Of a DNA stretch of 54,088 nucleotides, positions 7,958-15,602 are shown in pieces. The DNA is from Chloroflexota bacterium. GTDB lineage: Bacteria > Chloroflexota > Chloroflexia > QHBQ01 > JADMIH01. The notes under the pieces were generated by a model. It was not told the DNA's origin. It worked only from the letters and a program-made list of their open reading frames with translations, and searched no databases. The position numbers and the translations under genes were made by a program. The stretch lies in assembly GCA_015478675.1 (NCBI GenBank), contig JADMIH010000007.1, positions 1 to 54,088 of the forward strand, read 5' to 3'. The first letter of the stretch is position 1, and the number at the start of each line of letters is the position of its first letter.

Positions 7958-10786
7958 CTACGCCCCACCGAGCAAAGTGGTTTTCGAGCGGCTCTTGCCA
8001 TTGTGGGTTTCCTGGTCGGTCGAGGCAGCCTCTCCCTCCCCCAGCGATGGCGGCTGCTGCCCCATCTGCCCCATCTGCCCGCCTGCTTCGGCGATGGCTT
8101 CCAGGCGATTTAGCTGAGATTGTGTTGAGGCATCGGGCAGGGGCCGCCAGAACGATTGGCTTTGCTCTATGTCAACAGCTCTGGCTATTCTCTTCACCTG
8201 TTCGATGGTCTCATCAACCCGGTCCACAAAAACAACGACCAGCTCGCCTTCTCTCGCCATTTGCAAGGCTTCTTCCACCGCTTCCGGCTCGTCCTCGATT
8301 ATGCAGAGAGGAAGCGACGGCATCACGCGAGCTATCGTCTCGGCAATCAGGTGAGCCACCTCACCGCGCTCACGCCCGCGCAGGTCGTAGTCTTCGCGCA
8401 CGATAACGCGGTCGAAAGTTTCCGCCACAACCAGAGCCAACTCCTGTATGTCGGCATCGCGGCGATCACCGGGGGCTGCGACCACAGCAATCGTGCTGCG
8501 CGGGTTCATCTGCGCTATGGCGGCCTGGATAGCGCGCATAGCGTGAGGATTATGCCCATAGTCTACTATGACACGAGCGCGGCCTACATCAAACAAGTTG
8601 AAACGGCCCGGCGCTGTCTTGTCGTCCGTCTGGAAGGTACGCAGCCCAAGCCTTATAGAGTCGAGGGGCACACCCGCACCCCAGCAAGCTGAGGCGGCAG
8701 CCAGAGCATTCTGCACCTGGAACGGTATCACACCGCCCAGGGTCGCGGGAATATCGGCAGACTTGATGAGAGGCGTTTCGGTCGGGCCTTCGGCAAGCAC
8801 TAACTCGCCGTCACGCACGAACGCCGCCTTGCCGCCACTCGCCAGGTGAGCAGATAACGCCCGCGCTGAACGTTCCATCCCGAAGTAAATTATCTTGCCG
8901 GGGCACGACTCGGCCATAGCCACGACGAGCGGGTCGTCGGCGTTGAGCACGCCATAGCCCTCTTTACTTACGCTCTCGATAACTACGCGCTTGACGCGAG
9001 CCAACCTCTCCGGTGTCTCTATCCCTTCCATCCCCAGGTGATCGCTGGCGACGTTGAGCGCCACGCTCACCGTTGAGCGGTCCCATGCCAGGCCGGAGCG
9101 CAGAATACCGCCGCGTGCCGTCTCCAGCACAGCTACCTCGACCAGAGGGTGCTGTAAGACAGATTCCGCGCTGCGCGGGCCTGCCGAGTCGCCCTTCACA
9201 CGACGCACGCCACCGAAGTAGATGCCATCTGTGGTAGTCATGCCAACGTACAGCTTGAGGGTCGAATAGATATGGGCGATCATGCGTGTAACTGTGGTTT
9301 TGCCGTTGGTGCCTGTAACGGCAATCAGAGGCACGCGGGCGGAAACGTCGCCAGGAAAGAGCATATCAACAATAGCCTCGCCCACCGGACGTGATTTGCC
9401 TTCTGATGGGTAAACGTGCATTCGCAAGCCCGGTGCGGCGTTTACCTCTACCACGCCGCCACCCTGATCTGCCAGTGGCCGCTTTACACTCTGGCACACT
9501 ACGTCTACCCCGGCAATGTCGAGGCCGATGGTCTGGGCCGCTAGTACGGCCATGGCTGCATTATCAGGGTGAACATCGTCGGTGACATCAGTCGCCGTGC
9601 CGCCCGTAGATAGATTAGAATTGTCGCGCAGAAAGACAGATTGGCCGGGCGGCGGCACGCTCTCCCATGTGAAGCCTTGCTTGGTCAGCGTCAGTTCCGC
9701 CGATGCGTCCATCTTTATCCTGGTGAGAGCGGAGCCGTGCCCATGACCCCTGCGTGGGTCTTCGTTCACCATTTTTACGAGAGCGCGTATATCGTGCCTG
9801 CCATCGGCGACAACCTGCGCCGGACATCGCTCGGCTGCCGCTACCAGCTTACCGTTAACCACGAGCAGGCGGAAATCGCTGCCACTTATATATCTCTCAA
9901 CAATGACGCGGGATGAGTGCTCTTGCGCGAGAGCGACGGCGCTGCGTACCTGATCCTGCGTCGTCAGGTTGACGCTTACAGCCTTGCCCTGATTACCGTC
10001 ATGAGGTTTTATGACCACCGGGCCGCCAAGCTCCTGCGCGACTGCCCACGCCTCGTCTGCATTGCTCACAACCTCGCCCTCCGGCACAGGCACGCCTACT
10101 TTGGCAAGGAGTTCTTTGGTCAATTCTTTATCAGAGGCGATTTCTACTCCTATATTTGATGTAAAAGAAGTTTCCGCCGCCTGGATGCGCCGGGCGTGGT
10201 GGCCGTGTCCAAGCTGCACAAGGGCCGAGTCGTTGAGCCTGAACCAGGGTATGTGCCGCTTGCGAGCTGCGTCCACGATAGCTTGCGTGGAGGGGCCGAG
10301 CATATTGCTTTCGGCCACATCGCGTATCTCATCTATGCGTTCGGCCAGGTCAAATCCCAGCGGCTGCCCTTGCGCCAGCTTTTCGGCAATCTCCACCGCG
10401 AGGTGCGCTGCCATCTCGCCCGCTTCAGCGTCCTTGTAATCCACCACGATGCGGTATTCGCCGGGGCGCTGCGTCTGGCGGGTGCGTCCATAGCCGACAT
10501 CCATACCGGCCAGCGACTGGAGTTCAAGGATGATATGCTCTACGATGTGGCCCATATAGGTGCCGAGGCGCAACCGCTCAAGGAAGCCACCAGGTCTTCC
10601 CTCGGAGCAGCGATGCTCCCAGAGTGTCGGTATCGCCTCCACGAGCCTCTCCGTGAAGCCCGGCAGCTTGTTGGACGGCAGTTCTTCATACTTACCTATA
10701 TCAGTAAGTATCTCCAGCACCGGACGGTAAGCCCATATATTTGGCCCCCGCAGCACCTTGATTCGCTTGATGATTATATCATTCAT
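7958..10786 (-). CDS. cphA: Cyanophycin synthetase
   Basis: ATP-dependent ligase that builds multi-L-arginyl-poly-L-aspartate without ribosomes. The N-terminal domain (LRGPNIWAYRPVLEI and the GHIVEHIILELQ helix) precedes an ATP-grasp domain at roughly residues 220-470 (GGPVVIKPHDGNQGK), which adds Asp. A Mur-ligase-like domain with P-loop VTGTNGKTTVTRMI near residue 490 and DYGHNPHAM adds Arg. At ~942 residues it is slightly longer than typical CphA because of a Gln/Gly/Ser-rich tail. I start at the ATG at 10786, which has GGAG 7 nt upstream; a GTG at 10798 in frame is less likely because that Shine-Dalgarno would then lie inside the gene. Confidence 0.95.
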   Translation of the reverse strand: MNDIIIKRIKVLRGPNIWAYRPVLEILTDIGKYEELPSNKLPGFTERLVEAIPTLWEHRCSEGRPGGFLERLRLGTYMGHIVEHIILELQSLAGMDVGYGRTRQTQRPGEYRIVVDYKDAEAGEMAAHLAVEIAEKLAQGQPLGFDLAERIDEIRDVAESNMLGPSTQAIVDAARKRHIPWFRLNDSALVQLGHGHHARRIQAAETSFTSNIGVEIASDKELTKELLAKVGVPVPEGEVVSNADEAWAVAQELGGPVVIKPHDGNQGKAVSVNLTTQDQVRSAVALAQEHSSRVIVERYISGSDFRLLVVNGKLVAAAERCPAQVVADGRHDIRALVKMVNEDPRRGHGHGSALTRIKMDASAELTLTKQGFTWESVPPPGQSVFLRDNSNLSTGGTATDVTDDVHPDNAAMAVLAAQTIGLDIAGVDVVCQSVKRPLADQGGGVVEVNAAPGLRMHVYPSEGKSRPVGEAIVDMLFPGDVSARVPLIAVTGTNGKTTVTRMIAHIYSTLKLYVGMTTTDGIYFGGVRRVKGDSAGPRSAESVLQHPLVEVAVLETARGGILRSGLAWDRSTVSVALNVASDHLGMEGIETPERLARVKRVVIESVSKEGYGVLNADDPLVVAMAESCPGKIIYFGMERSARALSAHLASGGKAAFVRDGELVLAEGPTETPLIKSADIPATLGGVIPFQVQNALAAASACWGAGVPLDSIRLGLRTFQTDDKTAPGRFNLFDVGRARVIVDYGHNPHAMRAIQAAIAQMNPRSTIAVVAAPGDRRDADIQELALVVAETFDRVIVREDYDLRGRERGEVAHLIAETIARVMPSLPLCIIEDEPEAVEEALQMAREGELVVVFVDRVDETIEQVKRIARAVDIEQSQSFWRPLPDASTQSQLNRLEAIAEAGGQMGQMGQQPPSLGEGEAASTDQETHNGKSRSKTTLLGGA

Positions 10787-10979
10787 AGCTGACTCCACGT
10801 GTCAGTTTGAGTACCAGAGCCTTATAGATCGGCACAGCCCTAAATCTTTAAGATCGCCTTCGGAAATTGGCTTTCAGAGTATGATACACCACCAAATAAG
10901 CATAAGCAACAAGGGTGGCATAACCTCTGCTATCTTCTAACTTAAGACAACTACAAGCAAAGATAGGAGAGACTATAAA

Positions 10980-11219
10980 GTGAAGATCGAGATAAGATAC
11001 TGCCAGGAGTGAAATTACGGCCCACGCGCCGCCAGGTTGGCAGGCGAGATAATCGACGCATACGGCGACGATTTACAGCAGATCACACTTATCAGAGGCA
11101 CAAGCGGGCAATTCGAGGTTATGGTTGATGGGCAAAACATCTTCTCCAAAGAGATAGAGCACCGTCACGCCAACCCCGGCGAGATAACCGGGAAGATAGC
11201 GCAATTAGGAGCGGGCTAA
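10980..11219 (+). CDS. SelW/Rdx-family protein with in-frame UGA (predicted selenoprotein, CxxU)
   Basis: Reading from the GTG at 10980 gives VKIEIRYCQE, then TGA at 11010-11012, then NYGPRAARLAGEIIDAYG and onward to TAA at 11217-11219. With the UGA read as selenocysteine the product has 79 residues and matches the SelW/SelT/SelH (Rdx, thioredoxin-like) family along its whole length: YCxxU at residues 7-11 followed by YxPRA, and FEVMVDG at residues 45-51, where mammalian SelW has FEVMVAG. An AGGAG Shine-Dalgarno lies 10 nt upstream. A bacterial SECIS-like hairpin follows the UGA. The family is thought to act as thiol/selenol redox proteins. The alternative is a Cys (TGC/TGT) to TGA nonsense mutation, but the conserved remainder and the hairpin argue against it. 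A gene caller starting at TTG 11037 would miss the active site. Confidence 0.8.
11027..11046 (+). promoter_or_regulatory. Bacterial SECIS-like hairpin
   Basis: An 8-bp stem (11027-11034 with 11038-11046, one bulged A) closes a GGU apical loop at 11035-11037. The loop starts 22 nt after the UGA and begins with G. Known bacterial SECIS elements sit directly downstream of the UGA, with the apical loop about 16-37 nt away and a G among its first two bases. Confidence 0.65.
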
Positions 11220-11295
11220 CAGCTTCATATCGCGTATTGCACAAGATATAAAGCTGCTCCAATCATAATCCCCACGCAATACGCAATGCGAGTCA

Positions 11296-11586
11296 GCAGT
11301 GTTCAGGGTTGGGGCTACAGGGGTCTCCCCTATACACTCAGCATGAGTAAAGCCCCCTCTCCCTTCATGGGAGATATACTCCCCAGCAATAAAGCCCCCT
11401 CTCCCTTCATGGGAGAGGGGCATGGGGTGAGGGTAGGTATGCCCGCACAGTTGCCTCTTGACGATTGCTCCACCTCAACTCCTCTAAAAATGCGAACGGT
11501 AGTAGTAGGGGCGGTGCAGAATCGCTCGTATTTTCATTCGTAATGGTGGCCCGCAGGGTCATGGCTTACTCTGAACATTTACAGTG
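11296..11586. mobile_element. Miniature inverted-repeat element, copy A
   Basis: This ~290-bp non-coding element is bounded by degenerate inverted ends of the form GTAAnTGTTCAGAGT (left about 11297-11310, right about 11568-11584). Inside are two copies of a CCCTCTCCCTTCATGGGAG block (about 11351 and 11397). The right part, 11463-11580, is nearly identical to 50274-50390, including an exact 32-bp stretch from base 11463. No transposase gene is present. Confidence 0.6.
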
Positions 11587-11596
11587 TCACGCGTCC

Positions 11597-11625
11597 TTGA
11601 CTGCGTAGAGCCGCTCCGGTACAAT
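11597..11625 (+). promoter_or_regulatory. Promoter of FBP aldolase
   Basis: TTGACT (11597-11602), 17-bp spacer, TACAAT (11620-11625). The predicted leader before the ATG at 11703 is about 70 nt. Confidence 0.65.
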
Positions 11626-11702
11626 GATGCCTACTTTCACAGTGTGGTGAGAGTTACATGTGATGGAGATAGAGCCGGGGCAATATGCAAAGGAGAATAT
11701 AT

Positions 11703-12668
11703 ATGAATACGCTGGAAAAAAGCGCCGCGCCGCAGACAGGCGACGGCATGAATGGCAACAACGCCGCTGCGCTGCCCACGCCCAAACGCGCCTCCCTGGA
11801 CGATCTGGACCTCCATGTCGGCAAGAAGGCGCGCCTTTACCGCCTGATGTATGAGCACGGGCCGGGCAACGGCACCATGATGCTACTTCCTATTGACCAG
11901 GGGCTTGAACACGGGCCGATAGATTTCCTCGTCAACCCCCCGGCGCTCGATCCTGAGTTTCAGCTCAAGTTGGCGCTTGAGGGCGGCTTTTCGGGCATCG
12001 TCTTCCACATCGGCCTCGCCACCAAGTACATGGATAAGTATGCAGGTAAAGTGCCGTTGGTGTTGAAAATCAACGGCAAGACAAACGTGCCCTCAGACGC
12101 ACAGGCGTTTTCCGCGCTCGATGCCACCGTTGAGGACGCTGTACGCCTGGGAGCTGATGCGGTCGGTTATACCCTGTACGTAGGCTCTCCCAGCCAGGAC
12201 AGAGATTTCTTGCAGTTCAATCATGTGCGCCAGGAAGCAGAAAGGTATGGCATGCCGGTAATCGTCTGGGCATACCCACGAGGCGAAGCCTTCAAGTCCA
12301 AGGGCGGCACCGACTCCCTCTACGCGATAGACTACGCAGCACGTGTGGCGCTGGAGCTTGGCGCAGACGTTGTCAAGCTGAATGTGCCTGAGCACGACCA
12401 GGCCGACCCGGACCAACCCAAGCCTTACAACCAGATGAATCTGGGCTACGCAGGCTCGGTAAGCAAGGTGGTCAACTCGGCAGGCCGCGCCCTGGTGCTC
12501 TTCTCAGGAGGCAGCAAAATCAGCGATGAAGACCTGCTCACAAAGGCAAGGATGGCTATGGAGAACGGCGCTACGGGCCTGATCTTTGGCCGCAACCTCT
12601 GGCAGCGCCCAATGGATGAAGCGCTGGGAATCGCCAATAAGATCGCCGACATCATCAAGAGCATCTAG
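11703..12668 (+). CDS. Class I fructose-bisphosphate aldolase (DhnA/FbaB type)
   Basis: Reversibly cleaves fructose 1,6-bisphosphate to DHAP and glyceraldehyde 3-phosphate through a Schiff base. The family motifs are present: LLPIDQGLEHGP near the start, LVLKINGKTN, ADAVGYTLYVGS, VIVWAYPRG, the Schiff-base Lys in ADVVKLNVPE, and the phosphate-binding LFSGGSKISDED and GLIFGRNLWQR. I start at the ATG at 11703 (MNTLEKS) because AAGGAG lies 8 nt upstream; an in-frame ATG at 11685 would place that Shine-Dalgarno inside the gene. It is monocistronic: own promoter upstream and a perfect palindromic terminator downstream. Confidence 0.92.
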   Translation: MNTLEKSAAPQTGDGMNGNNAAALPTPKRASLDDLDLHVGKKARLYRLMYEHGPGNGTMMLLPIDQGLEHGPIDFLVNPPALDPEFQLKLALEGGFSGIVFHIGLATKYMDKYAGKVPLVLKINGKTNVPSDAQAFSALDATVEDAVRLGADAVGYTLYVGSPSQDRDFLQFNHVRQEAERYGMPVIVWAYPRGEAFKSKGGTDSLYAIDYAARVALELGADVVKLNVPEHDQADPDQPKPYNQMNLGYAGSVSKVVNSAGRALVLFSGGSKISDEDLLTKARMAMENGATGLIFGRNLWQRPMDEALGIANKIADIIKSI

Positions 12669-12750
12669 CTACCGCCTTGTGCGCGATAGTTGTGCACCGT
12701 ACAAGGGCAGCTTTTCACTGCTCCAGGTTGCGGCACTCGGCGTTGTACTT

Positions 12751-12794
12751 GAGCAAAGAAGGCCCCTCCTTATAAGGAGGGGCCTTCTTTGCTC
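12751..12794. terminator. Perfect palindromic terminator
   Basis: A 44-nt perfect palindrome (20-bp stem, TATA loop) with A-rich and T-rich flanks lies 82 bp after the aldolase stop. It can work in either direction and separates the aldolase from the next gene. Confidence 0.85.
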
Positions 12795-12875
12795 AATCTC
12801 TGTGGGGTGCAAATAAGTTGGCGGAGCCAGTATACTAAAGTAGCTGAGATCATGGAGAGGAGCAGATTATCACTT

Positions 12876-13730
12876 ATGCCGACTCTATCACTGCTTGGGA
12901 TACTGGCTCACCCCGACGATGAACAGGTAATGAGCGGCGCTTTCGCGCAGGCCGCCGCCGAAGGGTTGCGCACCGGCCTTATTTGCGCTACGCGTGGTGA
13001 GGAAGGGCAGATCCACCCTTCCGTTGATGCGACACGCGATACCCTGGCACAGGTCCGCGAAGGCGAGCTGCGGAGGGCGGCGGCGGTAATCGGTATCAAA
13101 GGTCTCTGGTTCCTCGACTACCGCGACTCCGGCATGATGGGTACAGTTGAAAACGACAACGCCGTCAACTTCCACATGGCTGATGAGCAAGAAGCCCTCG
13201 TCAAGATCGTCAAGATCGTTCGCAGCTTCAAGCCGACTGTGATAGTTACCTTTGATCCCACAGGCGGCTACGGCCACCCTGACCACTTGAAGGTCCATAA
13301 GCTGGCTACCCTTGCCTTCATCGCCGCTGCCGACCCTGAGCAGTTCACGGAAACAGGCGAGCCCTGGCAGACCGCGCGGCTCTACTACGCTGCCTTTCCA
13401 CGCAGTAGTATGCGCAGGATGAGAGGCTTCCTCGAAGAGCACGATCCCGACAGTGACTTCCTGAAGATTGATATGGAGCAATTTGGCCTGGCGGACAAAG
13501 ATATCACCAACATCATAGACGTTCGCAAATGGAGCGCGATCAAGGAGCGCAGCCTGCGACAGCATCAGACCCAGCGTGCTGACTACGAGCGCTGGAGCTC
13601 TCTTCCTGAGCAGGTGCTGGGCGAAATGCGCGCCAGCGAGTACTTTTCGCTCGCAGCGGGCGTGCCATTGCCGCCGACGCCCGGCGCTAAGAAGGACCTC
13701 TTTGCAGGGCTGCGACGGCAAAGTGCGTGA
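12876..13730 (+). CDS. PIG-L/LmbE family deacetylase
   Basis: Zinc-dependent N-acetyl-sugar deacetylase family (MshB, BshB and GlcNAc-PI de-N-acetylase relatives). The N-terminus carries the metal and catalytic motif LAHPDDE about 10 residues in. The second metal ligand is probably the His pair in GGYGHPDHLKVHKL. ATRGEEGQ and FLDYRDSGM are also typical. A role in making a low-molecular-weight thiol or trimming an amino sugar is possible but not shown. I prefer the ATG at 12876 (MPTLSLLG) because the domain begins there; an ATG at 12852 is in frame. It is followed after 17 bp by the SRAP-like gene, probably cotranscribed. Confidence 0.85.
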   Translation: MPTLSLLGILAHPDDEQVMSGAFAQAAAEGLRTGLICATRGEEGQIHPSVDATRDTLAQVREGELRRAAAVIGIKGLWFLDYRDSGMMGTVENDNAVNFHMADEQEALVKIVKIVRSFKPTVIVTFDPTGGYGHPDHLKVHKLATLAFIAAADPEQFTETGEPWQTARLYYAAFPRSSMRRMRGFLEEHDPDSDFLKIDMEQFGLADKDITNIIDVRKWSAIKERSLRQHQTQRADYERWSSLPEQVLGEMRASEYFSLAAGVPLPPTPGAKKDLFAGLRRQSA

Positions 13731-13747
13731 AACAAAGGAGATAGGCA

Positions 13748-14287
13748 ATGTGCGGTGGAGTTATTTTCCCCTATAAAGATGAATATAGAGAAACCCTGGC
13801 TCGTTACTTTCCTGAAGAAGCAATCGAGGAGTTCAGGCAAAGCGGACAGGTGAAGTCCCTTTACTGGCAGAGAGGCGAGCCGTTGCTGCCCGTTGCCACG
13901 CCCGACAAATCCGGCGAGGCCAGCGACATAGAACTGGTGCGATGGGGCAACCGCGACAAGAACGCGCCGTTCCCCCAAACCGGCTGGTCCCGAGTTGAGA
14001 GCCTGGCGGCAGGAAAGTGGAATTATCTGCGCCCTCAACCTGTGCTGATAGCTGTTTCGTATGGAATAGAGAAAGGCAACTGGTTCACGATAGCGAAGGG
14101 GATCAAGGGCGTTATAGTTCAGCGTGAAGGCGAGCGACGTGTCTATATGCTGACAGGCGAGGCGAAGCCGGGGTTCCATGCGAAGACGCACCACGACCGG
14201 ATGCCTTTGCTCGAAGACGAAGACGACTTCAACTGGATCGCCGATCCTAATGGCATAGATTTTGCGAGCCGGAGATCTTCCCTATAA
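13748..14287 (+). CDS. Divergent SRAP (YedK/HMCES)-like protein
   Basis: A 179-residue protein beginning MCGG; the Cys at position 2 is the residue that SRAP proteins use, after Met removal, to form a thiazolidine crosslink with abasic sites in single-stranded DNA. Other family landmarks survive: VRWG, WSRVES (in place of NARVET), an E in YGIEKG near the place of the catalytic Glu, and HHDRMPLL matching the C-terminal catalytic-His motif. The protein is shorter than typical SRAPs (about 220 residues) and the middle is poorly conserved. Strong AAGGAG Shine-Dalgarno. It sits between a deacetylase and a LOG-family gene. DNA repair is the likely role; a non-catalytic derivative cannot be excluded. 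Confidence 0.68.
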   Translation: MCGGVIFPYKDEYRETLARYFPEEAIEEFRQSGQVKSLYWQRGEPLLPVATPDKSGEASDIELVRWGNRDKNAPFPQTGWSRVESLAAGKWNYLRPQPVLIAVSYGIEKGNWFTIAKGIKGVIVQREGERRVYMLTGEAKPGFHAKTHHDRMPLLEDEDDFNWIADPNGIDFASRRSSL

Positions 14288-14321
14288 CTGCGCCAACGAT
14301 TGCACCAAAGGCGGTAGCAAG

Positions 14322-15305
14322 ATGCCCGATTCCGAGGAACGAAAAAGAGAAACACCTTTACGCCAGCAAAAACCTCTGCAACCCAGGCCTCCAACGGCCA
14401 CAGACGTAGAACTGCAAGCACGTAATGCCCATCTACGGCCCAATGACAGCCTCAACATGTCGTCGCGCATGGGTGCGCCCACCGAGGACGAGCAGCTACT
14501 CAAGAGGCCAGCGCCCACCCCCAGCGACTTTACCCGCTCGGACACATGGCGCGTGCTGCGTATTATGGGCGAGTTCGTCAATGGCTTCGATACGCTCGCC
14601 AACGTAGAGGCGGCTGTAACTGTCTTTGGCTCGGCGCGCGTCAAGCCTGAGGACCCGATGTACGCCAACGCTGTAGAGGTGTCGCGGATGCTCTCAGAAG
14701 AAGGCTTCGCGATTATCACAGGGGGCGGTCCGGGGATAATGGAGGCAGCCAACAAAGGCGCTAAAGAAGCAGGCGGCATCTCTATTGGCTGTAACATTGA
14801 GCTGCCATTCGAGCAAGGGGTCAACGCTTATGTGGATGTGGCAATCAACTTCCGTTACTTTTTCGTGCGCAAAACAATGTTCATGAAATACTCCGAAGGG
14901 TTTGTTATCTTTCCCGGCGGTTTCGGCACAATGGACGAGCTATTTGAGGCACTTACACTGATCCAGACGGGTAAGGTGCGCAACTTCCCCCTCATTCTTT
15001 TCGGAAGCGCCTACTGGCGAGGGCTGCTCGACTGGATCAAAGGCCCGATGCTGGCGGAGCGAAAGATATCCCCCGAAGACCTCAAGCTGCTCGTTGTAAC
15101 CGACTCACCGGAAGAAGCCTGCCGCCTGGTAGTCGAATGTTACAACGACCGATGCTGGCAGGCGGAAGAATCATCAGAAGCAAGCAAAGTTCAAGCAGAA
15201 CTGCTGGATGCTCCCGGCTCGCTCCACCCGCCTAACGGCAACGGCTCAAAACAAGCGGGGCCGGGCGTTCCAATCGAGTCACCGGCAAAGGCCGACGCAC
15301 AATAA
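14322..15305 (+). CDS. LOG-family protein (TIGR00730-like Rossmann fold)
   Basis: Member of the family that includes LONELY GUY nucleotide 5'-monophosphate phosphoribohydrolases, often misannotated as lysine decarboxylase. The nucleotide-binding motifs GGGPGIMEAANKGA and FPGGFGTMDELFEAL (the PGGxGTxxE signature) are intact. About 110 extra N-terminal residues and ~60 extra C-terminal residues are low-complexity and hydrophilic. I use the ATG at 14322, preceded by AAAGGCGG; an in-frame start at 14262 would overlap the upstream gene. It is the last gene of the LmbE-SRAP-LOG cluster, and its stop codon lies within the terminator stem. Confidence 0.87.
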   Translation: MPDSEERKRETPLRQQKPLQPRPPTATDVELQARNAHLRPNDSLNMSSRMGAPTEDEQLLKRPAPTPSDFTRSDTWRVLRIMGEFVNGFDTLANVEAAVTVFGSARVKPEDPMYANAVEVSRMLSEEGFAIITGGGPGIMEAANKGAKEAGGISIGCNIELPFEQGVNAYVDVAINFRYFFVRKTMFMKYSEGFVIFPGGFGTMDELFEALTLIQTGKVRNFPLILFGSAYWRGLLDWIKGPMLAERKISPEDLKLLVVTDSPEEACRLVVECYNDRCWQAEESSEASKVQAELLDAPGSLHPPNGNGSKQAGPGVPIESPAKADAQ

Positions 15306-15347
15306 GAAGAGAGGCTCTGGACAAACTTCAGAGCCTCTCTTCTTATT
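15301..15347 (+). terminator. Strong intrinsic terminator
   Basis: A 19-bp perfect stem (15301-15319 with 15329-15347) and 9-nt loop. The stop codon of the LOG gene (15303-15305) forms part of the stem. Confidence 0.85.
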
Positions 15348-15351
15348 GTGC

Positions 15352-15428
<77 letters not shown>

Positions 15429-15439
15429 AGGGCCAGAGT

Positions 15440-15468
15440 ATTATACCAGAGCGCATATGTGCTGTCAA
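15440..15468 (-). promoter_or_regulatory. Promoter of tRNA-Pro(CGG)
   Basis: Consensus TTGACA (15468-15463), 17-bp spacer, TATAAT (15445-15440) on the minus strand, 12 nt before the tRNA. Confidence 0.8.
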
Positions 15469-15602
15469 AAATGCCCGACTCCTGAAACATGATGAGCGCT
15501 ATGTAAGGATAGGGAGTGCACCCCGATAGATCAGTGGGGTATAATGTCTGTAGCACTCGACGGATATAATTATAAAGGGAAAACGCGGGAGAAATTCATA
15601 GA

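Noticed and set aside
11037..11219. 60-residue protein from TTG 11037
   Set aside because: It is the C-terminal part of the SelW-like gene; the TTG lies inside the conserved domain and has no ribosome site.
11350..11420. CRISPR-like spacing of the repeated CCCTCTCCCTTCATGGGAG block
   Set aside because: Only two units in tandem, the repeat is part of a dispersed element, and there are no cas genes.
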